DNA of 62,188 nt from Candidatus Brocadia sp. (GTDB taxonomy: Bacteria; Planctomycetota; Brocadiia; Brocadiales; Brocadiaceae): positions 1 to 62,188 of the forward strand of contig WYAU01000055.1 of assembly GCA_011525665.1 (NCBI GenBank), read 5' to 3'. A program made the translations under genes and the position numbers. The notes under the pieces are model-generated. The model searched no databases. It saw only the letters and a program-made list of their open reading frames with translations, and was not told the DNA's origin. Below are positions 9,550 through 19,426 of the stretch, in pieces. Numbering within the stretch: position 1 is the first letter of the stretch; each line of letters begins with the position of its first letter.

Positions 9550-10794
9550 ATGTCCAATCTTTTTATCTACGAAATGTCCCGGAAAGTCCTTGTGATGTTG
9601 CTGGCCGGCGGGCAGGGAGAAAGGCTTTATCCCCTGACAAAAGACCGGGCAAAGCCTGCGGTCCCCTTCGGCGGCATTTATCGTATCATCGATTTCCCCT
9701 TAAGCAACTGCCTGAATTCCGGTTTGAAAAAGATTTGCGTATTGACACAATACAAATCCTATTCCCTGGACAGGCACTTAAGAACCGGTTGGAATATAAA
9801 TAATTATGAATTGGGTGAGTTTGTTGAAGGCATACCCCCGCAAAAGAGAACAAGTGATGTGTGGTACCAGGGAACTGCTGACGCCGTATACCAAAATATC
9901 TATGTATTGGAAAGAGAGCGGCCGGAAAAGGTTTTGATTTTGGCAGGCGACCACATTTACAAAATGGATTACCGGGAATTGATAGAGTTTCACGAATCGA
10001 AGAAAGCAGACGTCACGGTGCCCTGCACTGAAGTGCCCTTAAGCGAAGCGAATCGCTTTGGAATCGTAAGCGCAGACAGTGATCACCGAATCGTGGATTT
10101 TGTTGAAAAACCGGCATATCCACAATCAACGCCTTCAAATCCCAATATGGCGCTTGTGTCCATGGGAATTTATCTCTTCAATACGGAGGTTTTGGTAAAA
10201 CGGGTAATCGAAGACGCGAAAAAAGACACCAATCATGATTTCGGGAGGAACGTTATTCCATCAATGATCCCTGAAGGCCGTTTGTTTGCGTATATATTCA
10301 ACGATAAAAACAATAAGGCCATTAAATACTGGCGGGATATAGGAACGCTTGACGCATACTGGGATGCGAATATGGATCTTATTCAGATAGAACCTATCTT
10401 TAATTTGTACGACAAGTCATGGCCAATCCGTACGTATCAGGAACAATTACCACCTGCCAAAACCGTGTTTTCGGAATTATTTTTTGGTGGAAGATGCGGT
10501 ATGGTTTTGAATTCTCTCGTTTCTCATGGTTGTATCATTAGCGGAGCCCGCGTGGAGAGGTCGGTTATTTCGCCAAATGTGAGGATAGAAAATTATTCCG
10601 AAATCTACGACTCCATTATCATGGAGGGTGTAAGGATCGGTAAAAACGTCAAAATCCGAAACACCATCATTGATAAATTTGTAATAGTCCCCGATGGAAA
10701 ACAAATCGGATATAATACGGAAGAAGACGCCGGACAATTTACTATTACTGAAAAAGGCATCGTTGTAGTTCCCAAGATGCTGCCCTTACTTTAG
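9550..10794 (+). CDS. glgC: Glucose-1-phosphate adenylyltransferase
   Basis: This 414-residue enzyme makes ADP-glucose for glycogen synthesis. The nucleotidyltransferase domain carries the LAGGQGERLYPLTKDRAKPA signature near residues 18-37. YQGTADAVYQN (about 107-117), FVEKP and YWRDIGTLDAYW follow. The C-terminal left-handed beta-helix has hexapeptide-like repeats (about 300-390). The first ATG (9550) gives eight extra residues; the ATG at 9574 (MSRKVLVMLLAGG) is an equally plausible start because neither has a clear ribosome-binding site. No other glycogen genes are adjacent. A frameshifted antisense gene overlaps its last codons. Confidence 0.95.
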   Translation: MSNLFIYEMSRKVLVMLLAGGQGERLYPLTKDRAKPAVPFGGIYRIIDFPLSNCLNSGLKKICVLTQYKSYSLDRHLRTGWNINNYELGEFVEGIPPQKRTSDVWYQGTADAVYQNIYVLERERPEKVLILAGDHIYKMDYRELIEFHESKKADVTVPCTEVPLSEANRFGIVSADSDHRIVDFVEKPAYPQSTPSNPNMALVSMGIYLFNTEVLVKRVIEDAKKDTNHDFGRNVIPSMIPEGRLFAYIFNDKNNKAIKYWRDIGTLDAYWDANMDLIQIEPIFNLYDKSWPIRTYQEQLPPAKTVFSELFFGGRCGMVLNSLVSHGCIISGARVERSVISPNVRIENYSEIYDSIIMEGVRIGKNVKIRNTIIDKFVIVPDGKQIGYNTEEDAGQFTITEKGIVVVPKMLPLL

Positions 10795-11056
10795 TATGGC
10801 CAGGGGGCAAACATGATCGTGCAATACCTCGGGAAAATCAGGCAGCCCGTTGATTTTTATGGCCTTCTTCATTGCATGTGAACGCTCAGCCGAATAACTA
10901 CGCGGGAGCGAGTCCACCTTTTCCGGAAAATCGTATTGGCGGAACCAGTGGACAAGCCGATTCCTTAGTCCACCTGCTCATAATGCGACAATCCATTTTC
11001 ATTCCTGACGGCCTCAAAAACAGCGCCATAATCTGTTTCCTGGATTTGTCTCTCCA
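10786..11056 (-). pseudogene. Small unidentified gene split by a frameshift
   Basis: Between glgC and the MATE gene the minus strand encodes two protein-like pieces in different frames. The upstream piece runs from an ATG at 11056 (MERQIQETDYGAVFEAVRNE) to a stop near 10968. The downstream piece reads about 60 more residues in the other frame (LRNRLVHWFRQYDFPEKVDS and onward) to a stop at 10786-10788, inside the glgC 3' end. Joined by a one-base shift near 10968-10972 they give a charged protein of about 93 residues. The family was not recognised. It may be a true pseudogene, a sequencing error, or rarely a programmed shift. Confidence 0.5.
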
Positions 11057-11130
11057 TTTTGCATTTTGATTTTTTATTTTTGCATTTATAATAAAGTCGC
11101 TTATTTTTTACAGAAGAACCGATTATTTCC

Positions 11131-12480
11131 ATGCATCTGCTCGATCTCACAGAACAGAATCTTAATAAAAACATTTTCAAACTGTGCATCCCGGTAGTTA
11201 TTGAAAATGTCCTCCATATGAGCGTCTTTATTTCAGATACGGTTATGATAGGACGCCTGGGGACGGATGCTATCGCTGCGGTAGGTCTGGCGGGCACTCT
11301 TTTTTTTGTAATCTCCATGGTCTTTTCCTCCCTCAATGCCGGATCCTCCAGCATTGTCGCAAGACACATGGGGGCGAAGGAAAATGATCGCGCCCAGACA
11401 ATCGGTGCACAGGCAATCCTTCTGTCGGTCATAATAGGGCTGATAATCACGCCATTTTTGATGTTTTTTGCAAAAAAAATGTTACTCCTGATGAGCGCTG
11501 AACCCCATGTCGCAGATCTTGGCACGAATTATCTCCGGATTGTTGGGGGGGTTCTGACATGCCGTCTCATTATCCTTACCTGCAGTGGTATCCTGCGTGG
11601 AGCAGGTGATACAAGGACACCGATGAAGGTAACCATCATCATCAATTGTATTAACATCCTGTTTAACTGGTTGTTAATCTTTGGCATAGGGCCATTCCCG
11701 GAATTGGGCGTTTCCGGGGTAGCGTGGGCCACCGTCATCGCTTATACCAGCGGAACATGCTTGCTTTTGGCAAAATTCTTTGGGGGGGCATGTATTTTAC
11801 CTGTCCGTACAAAACACCTAGCCAGGATACATATCGACTCCTTACAGAGGATATTTCGCATCTCTGTCCCGGCAGCCATTGATGCCCTTTTAACGCAGAT
11901 GGGGTTTCTGTTCTTCACCAAAATTGTTGCTATCCTTGGCACTCTATCACTGGCCGCACATCAGATTGCCATCCGGATTGAATCCATTTCCTTTATGCCC
12001 GGATTCGCGCTTGCAGTATCAACTGCTACTTTGGTAGGCCAGAGCCTTGGCGCAAAGAACGTAAACCTGGCACACCTCAGCATGAAACGAAGTTGTTATT
12101 TTGCCCTTTTCCTGATGGGATTTTTTGCTGTAATCTTCCTGGTATTTCCGGAACAAATGGCCATGATTTTTAAACCGGATTCCGGTGTGCTTTCGCTGGC
12201 TGTGGCCTGCGTAATGATCGCCGCCCTGGAGCAACCCGCTTTAGCTATATATATGGTTTACGCCGGCGGACTTCGTGGCGCCGGCGATACCCTCAGTCCT
12301 ATGATTGTTACCATTGCGGGCACTTTATGCCTCCACGTCCCCCTGGCCTACCTCTTTGGCATTACCTTTAAATGGGGACTTGCAGGGGTATGGTTTGGAG
12401 CTGCCATAGACTGGATTGTCCGCGCTTTTGCTATCTACATCCTCTATAAAAAGGGAAGATGGAAGCGTATTACCGTATAA
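11131..12480 (+). CDS. MATE family multidrug/sodium efflux protein
   Basis: A 449-residue polytopic membrane protein with the two-fold repeat of six helices typical of MATE exporters. It contains DTVMIGRLGTDAIAAVGLAG (about 36-55) and the equivalent second-half segment LSLAAHQIAIRIESISFMPG near 274-293. GAGDTRTPMK near 162 and its repeat GAGDTLSPM near 388 mark the symmetric halves. The family exports cationic compounds in exchange for Na+ or H+, but the substrate cannot be read from the sequence. It shows no cotranscription with glgC; a 336-bp interval holding a broken antisense gene separates them. Confidence 0.92.
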   Translation: MHLLDLTEQNLNKNIFKLCIPVVIENVLHMSVFISDTVMIGRLGTDAIAAVGLAGTLFFVISMVFSSLNAGSSSIVARHMGAKENDRAQTIGAQAILLSVIIGLIITPFLMFFAKKMLLLMSAEPHVADLGTNYLRIVGGVLTCRLIILTCSGILRGAGDTRTPMKVTIIINCINILFNWLLIFGIGPFPELGVSGVAWATVIAYTSGTCLLLAKFFGGACILPVRTKHLARIHIDSLQRIFRISVPAAIDALLTQMGFLFFTKIVAILGTLSLAAHQIAIRIESISFMPGFALAVSTATLVGQSLGAKNVNLAHLSMKRSCYFALFLMGFFAVIFLVFPEQMAMIFKPDSGVLSLAVACVMIAALEQPALAIYMVYAGGLRGAGDTLSPMIVTIAGTLCLHVPLAYLFGITFKWGLAGVWFGAAIDWIVRAFAIYILYKKGRWKRITV

Positions 12481-12508
12481 GCGGATAAATCCGTACCTCT
12501 TCAACATC

Positions 12509-14494
12509 ATGGTTACGAAATATACCATACTGTATCTTTCCCTCTTGATCATTCTGGCGACAACAACAAGGTTTATCTTTCTCGAAAAGAGCCCCCCTGG
12601 ATTTTATGCCGATGAGGTCTCTTTTGGTTATAATGCCCTATCTGTCATGGAATCAGGCCGTGATGAACATGGCATATTATTCCCTGTTTATTTTAAGGCA
12701 TTTGGCGAATACAAAAATCCTATCTTTTGCTATTCAATCATCCCTTTTCTGAAGATTTTCGGAGTTTCTGTATTTGCCGTTCGGGTAACTTCTGCTTTTT
12801 GGGGATTAGCTACGATAATTCTCATGTTCTTGGTAGTTAAAAATTATCAGAAAAACGTCCATGTAGCTTTTTTTTCCTCTCTCATATTAACCCTTATGCC
12901 CTGGCATCTTATTATAAGCAGAATTGCCTTTGAAGTCGTTACCCTCCCATTTTTTCTCTTATTATTCCTCTATTTTTGGGAAAAATATCTCCGCACTTCC
13001 AAGATAAAATTTACATTCATTGCCAGCTTTTGCATGGGAATTTGTTTTTACACGTATTCCACGGCCAGGCTTCTCGTACCTCTCTATTGTGCAGGTGTCT
13101 TCATAATCTGGTTTAAGGAAATTAATAAACATAAAATTATATACGCGACAACGACCGGGGGACTTTTCATACCTTTAATTCCGTTATTTTTTTGGCTTCA
13201 AAAATATCCCGACACGCTTACTGGCAGGTTTTCATCGCTTTCGATCTGGAACCACAGAATTCATCATTATGAAAACATGTTAAAGATTTTTTTAAACTAC
13301 ATTAATGATTTTTCAATACGATATTTGTTTATTTCAGGCGACACGAACCTGCGTCATGGCACTGGCAGGTCAGGTACTTTATTAATTTCCTGTTCTGTGT
13401 TTTTCGTGTTTGGCGTTTTATATCTCTGGCATAAACGAAACGATAAATTTTTACGTTTTGTTGCCTTTGGTTTAATAACCTTTCCTTTATCCTCAAGCTT
13501 TACAATAGACAACTTCCATGCGCTGCGTTCTGCCAATGCGATTCCATTTATTTCGATCTTGTTGGGTACGGGATTTTATTTTTTATTGGAATGTATTCGT
13601 AAATATGAAAATATGTATCGAGTAGGGATTATAAGTATTACCCTGTTAATCTTCATTGAATTTTCCCAATTTTATTGGGACTATTTAGTAGTATATCCTA
13701 AGCGTGCAGAGTCGAGCTTTGGGTGTTCTATTACCGGGACGATGCAATTTATGATGTCACAAAAAGCAGATAATTTCTATTTTACACCTTCAGTAGGACA
13801 ACCCCTCATCATGGCAAAATTTTTCTCCAGAAATAAAAATTCATTGTATAAAAACTCTGATTTTCATAATTTTCATGTTGTTAAAAATTTTGCAGAAACT
13901 TTTGCTCCCCATAGCTATCTTCTCACTGCCGGGAACGAAAAAGTACCGGAAAATTTTGGAAAAATTAAAGAATTTACGAAGATCTATTCTCCGGACATAG
14001 CTTATGCCCTCTATTATATAGAAACAGACAACACCATTGCCCCGGTTGAAATAACAAGTCAGGAACTTGAGACGGGATTAATAGCCAGTTATTTTTATGG
14101 TACTGAATGCAAGGGTAAACCATTTTTAACAAAGGTAGAACCTGATCATATCTCTTTCAATTTCAACAAAGAATCAAAACCTTATAAAGCGCCTTTTAGT
14201 ATAGAATGGACGGGTTACATCCAGATATCAAAGAAAGGCATTTATAAGTTTGCTACGCGGTCCGATGATGGTTCGCAAGTCTATCTTAACGGGAGAATTA
14301 TCGTAGACAATAGGGGCCACCATCCATTAAGATACGTGTCTGGAAAAATTTTTTTAGATAAAGGACTGTATCGTATAAAAATTACCTATTTCGACAGTGG
14401 TGGTGAATCTGCCATGAAGTTGTTATGGTCGTCACCGGAAGATAACGGTAAGGAACATTTGATTCCGACAGGGGTTCTATTCCGTAAAAAATAA
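12509..14494 (+). CDS. GT39/ArnT-like membrane glycosyltransferase with C-terminal PA14 domain
   Basis: A 661-residue protein. The first ~400 residues form a GT-C fold with about ten membrane helices. The acidic catalytic-type motif YADE (about residues 33-36) sits in the first extracytoplasmic loop, as in ArnT and PMT-like enzymes. The last ~140 residues (about 520-660) form a PA14 domain with EWTGYIQI, SDDGSQVYLNG and VDNRG. A polyprenyl-phosphate-sugar donor is likely, with the PA14 module binding carbohydrate outside the membrane. The ATG at 12509 was chosen because the in-frame codons before it lie inside the MATE gene and lack membrane-protein character. It is the first of three similar genes in a row. 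Confidence 0.8.
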   Translation: MVTKYTILYLSLLIILATTTRFIFLEKSPPGFYADEVSFGYNALSVMESGRDEHGILFPVYFKAFGEYKNPIFCYSIIPFLKIFGVSVFAVRVTSAFWGLATIILMFLVVKNYQKNVHVAFFSSLILTLMPWHLIISRIAFEVVTLPFFLLLFLYFWEKYLRTSKIKFTFIASFCMGICFYTYSTARLLVPLYCAGVFIIWFKEINKHKIIYATTTGGLFIPLIPLFFWLQKYPDTLTGRFSSLSIWNHRIHHYENMLKIFLNYINDFSIRYLFISGDTNLRHGTGRSGTLLISCSVFFVFGVLYLWHKRNDKFLRFVAFGLITFPLSSSFTIDNFHALRSANAIPFISILLGTGFYFLLECIRKYENMYRVGIISITLLIFIEFSQFYWDYLVVYPKRAESSFGCSITGTMQFMMSQKADNFYFTPSVGQPLIMAKFFSRNKNSLYKNSDFHNFHVVKNFAETFAPHSYLLTAGNEKVPENFGKIKEFTKIYSPDIAYALYYIETDNTIAPVEITSQELETGLIASYFYGTECKGKPFLTKVEPDHISFNFNKESKPYKAPFSIEWTGYIQISKKGIYKFATRSDDGSQVYLNGRIIVDNRGHHPLRYVSGKIFLDKGLYRIKITYFDSGGESAMKLLWSSPEDNGKEHLIPTGVLFRKK

Positions 14495-14533
14495 ATGCCC
14501 ACACAAATTTTAAGAAATGGGGCTATATTCAAA

Positions 14534-14730
14534 ATGTCAGATTTACCTATTTATGAAAAACTAAAACAGTTTATGCGAAAAGGGTATTTGCATTATCCCT
14601 TTGGTTTGCTGGCGGTATTGTTGAGTTGGGGGCATATTTCATTTACCTCTGGCCTAAGATGCTGTTTTGGACGTGCGATGGTAAAAGAGTAAAGATAAAA
14701 GATTAAAAAGAAGAAGGAGTTTAGGACAAC
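14534..14730 (+). pseudogene. Possible degraded small membrane-protein gene
   Basis: The interval between the first two PA14 genes holds a short frame from the ATG at 14534 (MSDLPIYEKLKQFMRKGYLH, then PFGLLAVLL). About 35 codons in, a second frame continues hydrophobically (ELGAYFIYLWPKMLFWTCDG) to a stop near 14704. One base shift near 14620-14630 would join them into one small protein with a membrane helix. The resemblance is by eye only and the family was not recognised. Confidence 0.25.
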
Positions 14731-14776
14731 AAGTGAAATTCGCTAAAAGAAAGGCTGCTTTTTAAAAAAATATTTT

Positions 14777-17215
14777 ATGATATACGTTATACTATTTATC
14801 ATTGTTTCCGTTATTACCGGCTTTTTGCTTACGTATTTTCTGTCAGCAAGCTACTCCATCTTTGAAAGAGTGACTTACGGAGTGGTCATAGGATTAGGGC
14901 TGCATACCTGGTTTGTTTACCTCTTTTCCTTGCCCTGGGGACTTTCCGGCAAAAGCGTTTATCTTTCAACCGGCCTGCTTATCGTATTTTGTTCAATCTT
15001 TCTGTGGATCAAAGGGACTTCTCTTAAACAAGACATCCTGAATGATACAAGAGAAATAAAAGACGATTTTCTCCTCAACAAGTGGTCATATTTTGTACAT
15101 ATTGCGGTATTTTCCCTCTTCACGACAATATTCTGGTGTTTGTTTTCCAGGACAATCCTTTTGAAAAAGGATGGGCTGTATGTCGGTTTAACAAATAATT
15201 ATGGTGATCTGCCGCTGCATATGGCCTATATCACCTCTTTTGCATGGGGGAATAATATCCCTCCTCAAGACCCGTCTTTTGCCGGTGAGAAACTGGTTTA
15301 TCCGTTCCTGGCCGATTTCTTATCTGCTATTTTTCTTAAACTAGGGTTAAGTTTTAAAGACATGTTGTTCATCCCCGGCCTATTATTGACCGCTGCCTTT
15401 TACGGTGTCCTTTACTACTTTACTTACCGTCTCACGAAAAAAAGGCTGGCGGCAATTATTTCTCTGTTCATCTTTTTTTTCGCAGGAGGATTCGGTTTCT
15501 ACTATTTCTTCCAGGACATTGCAAATACACCGAAAAATTTCTGGTCGTTTCTTATGCACCTGCCGCGGGATTACACGAAAATAGAACGGCTAAACTACCA
15601 CTGGATTACGCCGCTGACATGCCTTAATGTACCGCAACGGGCCTTTCTCTTCGGTTTTCCGATCACCCTGTTAATCTTTTCCCTTCTCTATACCGGCATC
15701 GAACATAAGAAGTGGCGGGAATTCCTCTTTGCCGGCATCCTCGCCGGGGCATTGCCATTCTTTCACTCGCATAGTTTTCTGGCTATGCTGATGGTCACCA
15801 TACCATTGGGTCTCATATTCTGGAACTGGCGAAAGTGGTTTCTGTTCTTCGTGCCCGCCTTTCTCCTGTCACTACCGCAGGTGCTTTATCTTTCCGGACA
15901 CGTGGGTGGAGGAAGTTTTTTCAAACCGAATTTTGGCTGGATGGCGGGGAAGGAAAATTTCCTCTGGTTCTGGTTAAAAAACACCGGTCTTTTCTGGCCT
16001 TTGATGATAGCAGGATTCACAATAATTTTCATTTTCCGTAAGGGCACGGAGCACCGTGCCCCTACACATACCGGGCTATATTCTTTGCCCTTTTTAATAC
16101 TCTTCCTCGTGCCAAACCTGGTACTCTTCGCACCCTGGAATTGGGACAATATAAAAATATTCATTTACTGGTTTTTAGGAACTACCCCTATTGCAGCCTT
16201 TGCAATGGCCCGTTTATATGAAAATACACATTACAAAGTTCTTTCACGAGTAGGCTTTTTCATTATCATGTTTTTTCTCACCGTTGCAGGAAGTATCGAC
16301 GTTTTCAGGTATGCCATAGCCCCTGTTACCGGATGGAAGGAATTTAGCACGGAAGAAATGGAACTTGCCGGACGTATTTCCAATGAAACCCCTGCTGATG
16401 CAATCTTTCTCAATGCACCCATACACAACCACCTCGTATTCCTTTCCGGCAGGAAGTCACTGATGGGGTTTCCTGGTCATGTATGGAGTCATGGTTATAG
16501 TGATGCATTTAAGCGCGAGCAGGACATTCGGAAGATGCTAAAAGGCCATCCTGAAGCAGCATCGCTCATAGATCAATATAAAATCCTTTATGTAACTATA
16601 GGACCTCACGAGAAACATATTGGAGCAAACAAAGAATTTTTCGATACCCACTACGCACAAATAATAACGACGAAAAGCTACACCGTTTACGATCTCACGG
16701 AAAAACAGGAGCCCCGTGTTTTATCAGCCAGAGATTCTCAGCAGGCCGATAATAAACAGAAGTGGGCCACCCCGGAATATGGATTACATGCCCGTTACTT
16801 CGGCAACGCGGACTGGAACGGTGAAACTGTACTGGAAAAAATCGATTCAGATTTTGATTTCCATTGGGATTATGAAGAAGAAAAACCCATATCGAGTCCT
16901 TTTAGCATTATTTGGAACGGTTATATCGATATTCAAACACCCGGTACCTACACATTCAGACTGACGTCAGATGACGGTTCCTGGCTTTACATAGACGATG
17001 TATTGACAGTAGACAACGGTGGTCTGCATGCAATAAAATCTATGATTGGCAAACATGCATTGCAAAAAGGTAATCACAAGATAACGATCAGATATTTTGA
17101 TGGTGGCGGCGGGGCTATCTTTAAACTAACGTGGACACCGCCGGGAGGTGTGGAAGGAAAGATACCGGGGGAAAGATTAAAGATGAAGGAGAAAGGAGAA
17201 AAAGATGAAGGATAA
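14777..17215 (+). CDS. Large polytopic membrane protein with C-terminal PA14 domain (GT-C-like)
   Basis: This 812-residue protein has about 12-14 membrane helices over residues 1-500. A long extracytoplasmic region follows, then a PA14 domain (about 668-805) with SSPFSIIWNGYIDI, SDDGSWLYIDD and RYFDGGGGAIFKLTWTPPGG. The N-terminal half contains NNYGDLPLHMAYITSFAWGN, an aromatic/acidic loop like those of GT-C glycosyltransferases, but no exact family was recognised. The PA14 end closely resembles those of the genes on either side, so these modules were probably copied within the locus. A sugar transferase or sugar-polymer assembly protein is inferred; the catalytic assignment is uncertain. Confidence 0.7.
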   Translation: MIYVILFIIVSVITGFLLTYFLSASYSIFERVTYGVVIGLGLHTWFVYLFSLPWGLSGKSVYLSTGLLIVFCSIFLWIKGTSLKQDILNDTREIKDDFLLNKWSYFVHIAVFSLFTTIFWCLFSRTILLKKDGLYVGLTNNYGDLPLHMAYITSFAWGNNIPPQDPSFAGEKLVYPFLADFLSAIFLKLGLSFKDMLFIPGLLLTAAFYGVLYYFTYRLTKKRLAAIISLFIFFFAGGFGFYYFFQDIANTPKNFWSFLMHLPRDYTKIERLNYHWITPLTCLNVPQRAFLFGFPITLLIFSLLYTGIEHKKWREFLFAGILAGALPFFHSHSFLAMLMVTIPLGLIFWNWRKWFLFFVPAFLLSLPQVLYLSGHVGGGSFFKPNFGWMAGKENFLWFWLKNTGLFWPLMIAGFTIIFIFRKGTEHRAPTHTGLYSLPFLILFLVPNLVLFAPWNWDNIKIFIYWFLGTTPIAAFAMARLYENTHYKVLSRVGFFIIMFFLTVAGSIDVFRYAIAPVTGWKEFSTEEMELAGRISNETPADAIFLNAPIHNHLVFLSGRKSLMGFPGHVWSHGYSDAFKREQDIRKMLKGHPEAASLIDQYKILYVTIGPHEKHIGANKEFFDTHYAQIITTKSYTVYDLTEKQEPRVLSARDSQQADNKQKWATPEYGLHARYFGNADWNGETVLEKIDSDFDFHWDYEEEKPISSPFSIIWNGYIDIQTPGTYTFRLTSDDGSWLYIDDVLTVDNGGLHAIKSMIGKHALQKGNHKITIRYFDGGGGAIFKLTWTPPGGVEGKIPGERLKMKEKGEKDEG

Positions 17216-17429
17216 AAGGGGAAATGGGAGAATGCCACTAAAATATACTGCTGAATTTACAAAGGAAAAATTAATCGTATCAGAGAAAACCGATAACTAT
17301 AAAATCCATTTCAGTGAAGGGCTTTAATTATGGAATCAAAAAAGATATCTCTAATTATGGGTTCACTTGCATCAAATACCAGGTAATTTTATCATCCATC
17401 TTTAATCTTTTGTCTTTACTCTTCAAACC
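17216..17429. other. Intergenic interval with a 31-codon open frame of doubtful status
   Basis: These 214 bp separate the second and third PA14 genes. A short frame at 17232-17327 would encode 31 residues starting MPLKYTAEFTKEK. It has no clear ribosome-binding site and no recognisable family, so it may be a remnant. Purine-rich low-complexity sequence (17178-17230) spans the end of the preceding gene. Confidence 0.3.
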
Positions 17430-19424
17430 ATGAAAGAAGAACGGAGTCAAAGAATTACACTACTTATCGCTTTTTTTGTGCCAGTTTTCATTGCATCTTT
17501 AATCCGTTTCTGGGACCTTGACATCAGGCCTTTTCATTCGGACGAAGGGGTGAATAGTTTTTTCCTGTTAAACCTGTTTAACAGGAACTACTACCATTAC
17601 GACCCCGCCAATTATCACGGCCCTTTTCTCTACTACATTGGTTTAATTCCGCTCTATATTTTCGGCCTTACCGATTTTGCGTTCCGGTTCATGCCTGCCT
17701 TGTTTGGCATTATGGTTGTTGCCTTATTATATCCGCTCCGGAAAAGATTGGGGACAATGGGCCTCCTGACGGCAGGACTGCTTATTGCCCTCTCTCCAGC
17801 CACATCATTTTTCTCAAGGGACACCATCCACGAAATTTATTTAGTCTTCTTTTCACTGGCGGTCGTGGTCTCTTTTTTTTTCTACTCAGAGACAAGGAAA
17901 TCGAAATATATATATTTTGCAACAGCAAGCATTGCCTTCGTCATTACCATAAAAGAGACCTATATACTGACCTTTGCCGTGTACGCGTTGTCTCTCGCTA
18001 TAGCATATTGTTATGAAATGGTTTTTCTGTCGAAGGGCTCCAGATTTCAATACCTTAAAGACGTCTTTACCACATGTGCAGTTGATTGCAGAAAGAACAA
18101 ATATGCCATAGGAATCAGCATCGGCATATTTTTCCTCATCAACTTCTTGTTTTATTCATCTTTTTTGACGTATTATGCCGGTATTAAGGGCATTTTAACG
18201 ACTCTCAAGATATGGACAAAGACGGGTACGCATAGCGGAGGACATGCCAAGCCATTCTTTTATTATTTTAAATTGCTTTACAAATTTGAACTCCCCCTCC
18301 TGGTCATGGGAGTGGCCGGGTTCTATTATTCATTTCGGCGCACGAGTAAATTTGCTGTTTTTGTAGCGGCATGGGCTGTTATCGTCTATCTAGTCTACTC
18401 CTTTATACCTTATAAAACCCCCTGGTTGGTTTTAAACATCTTACTCCCGCTTGCTCTCATGGGGGGAATTTTTATTAACACTGTATACATCAGAGTAAAA
18501 AAGAGATGGCATTATGCAGTTTTTTATCCCCTGTACGTTTGTATCTTCGGTTTTTTTTGCTACCAGTCCATTCTGCTGAATTTTAAGAACTACGATGACG
18601 AACGGTATGAACTTGTCTATGTTCAGACCAAGCGGGACATTTATAATCTCTTGGACAGATTAGAATCACTCTCGAACACGTGCGGGAAAAATATGTCCAT
18701 CAATATCGTCTCGAGAGAATACTGGCCGCTGCCATGGTACCTCAGGGAATACAAAAATGCAAAATTCTGGGGAAACGTTATCAACAATCCAGACGCCCCC
18801 GTTATCATCGTTGATAAGAATGGAGAAAAGGAACTACAAAAGAAACTAAAAGGAGATTATAAAAAGGAACGCTTTGTACTGCGACCGGGTGTTTGGCTCT
18901 CAGTATATATACAGCAGGGCCTGTATGAGAGTGCTTTTGATAAAGAAGCAACGGCAAAGACAATTACCCCGCCGGTTACAAAAATTTCAAAGGAGGAATT
19001 GGAACAGGGGTTAGTTGCAAAATACTATTATAATATAGAATGCATTGGAACACCTTTTTTATCAAGGGTTGAAAAAGAGACCATTTCTTTTACCTATAAC
19101 GACGAGACAAAAAAACCTTACAGATCGCCTTTTGGCATTGAATGGGAGGGTTATCTCTGCATTCCGCAAAAAGGGATTTATCAATTTGCGACAAAGTCGG
19201 ATGACGGTTCTGTAGTTTACATCAACGGGAAGAGAGTCGTCGACAACGATGATATTCATGCTGTAAGATACATTTCCGGCCTTATACCCCTTGACGAGGG
19301 GTTGCATCACGTGCGGATAAAATATTTTGACGGCGGAGGCGGCGCCATCATGGAATTCCTGTGGACGCCACCGGGAGGAAACGAATCTCCCGTTCCCGCG
19401 CATGTTTTATTTCATAAAAAGTAA
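17430..19424 (+). CDS. TIGR03663/Agl23-like membrane protein with C-terminal PA14 domain
   Basis: A 664-residue GT-C-like protein. The N-terminal part matches the TIGR03663 (flippase-activity-associated Agl23-like) pattern: RPFHSDEGVNSFF near residues 34-46, NYHGPFLYYIG, LSPATSFFSRDTIHEIYLVF, and VITIKETYILTF. About ten membrane helices end near 390. The PA14 domain at about 525-660 carries FGIEWEGYLCIPQKGIYQF, SDDGSVVYINGKRVVDN and YFDGGGGAIMEFLWTPPGG. The acidic SDE in the first loop is the likely catalytic or sugar-phosphate-binding site by analogy with GT39 enzymes. It ends 2 bp from the convergent GT2 gene. Confidence 0.82.
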   Translation: MKEERSQRITLLIAFFVPVFIASLIRFWDLDIRPFHSDEGVNSFFLLNLFNRNYYHYDPANYHGPFLYYIGLIPLYIFGLTDFAFRFMPALFGIMVVALLYPLRKRLGTMGLLTAGLLIALSPATSFFSRDTIHEIYLVFFSLAVVVSFFFYSETRKSKYIYFATASIAFVITIKETYILTFAVYALSLAIAYCYEMVFLSKGSRFQYLKDVFTTCAVDCRKNKYAIGISIGIFFLINFLFYSSFLTYYAGIKGILTTLKIWTKTGTHSGGHAKPFFYYFKLLYKFELPLLVMGVAGFYYSFRRTSKFAVFVAAWAVIVYLVYSFIPYKTPWLVLNILLPLALMGGIFINTVYIRVKKRWHYAVFYPLYVCIFGFFCYQSILLNFKNYDDERYELVYVQTKRDIYNLLDRLESLSNTCGKNMSINIVSREYWPLPWYLREYKNAKFWGNVINNPDAPVIIVDKNGEKELQKKLKGDYKKERFVLRPGVWLSVYIQQGLYESAFDKEATAKTITPPVTKISKEELEQGLVAKYYYNIECIGTPFLSRVEKETISFTYNDETKKPYRSPFGIEWEGYLCIPQKGIYQFATKSDDGSVVYINGKRVVDNDDIHAVRYISGLIPLDEGLHHVRIKYFDGGGGAIMEFLWTPPGGNESPVPAHVLFHKK

Positions 19425-19426
19425 CG

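Noticed and set aside
10965-11525. A 186-codon open frame on the minus strand across the MATE gene start
   Set aside because: Most of it is antisense to the MATE transporter. Only its last 30 codons look protein-like, and these are reported as the frameshifted gene.
14495-14692. The complete 65-codon frame beginning right after the first PA14 gene
   Set aside because: The first residues have no ribosome-binding site and the C-terminal part is unlike the hydrophobic continuation in the other frame. Only a possible degraded gene from 14534 is reported.
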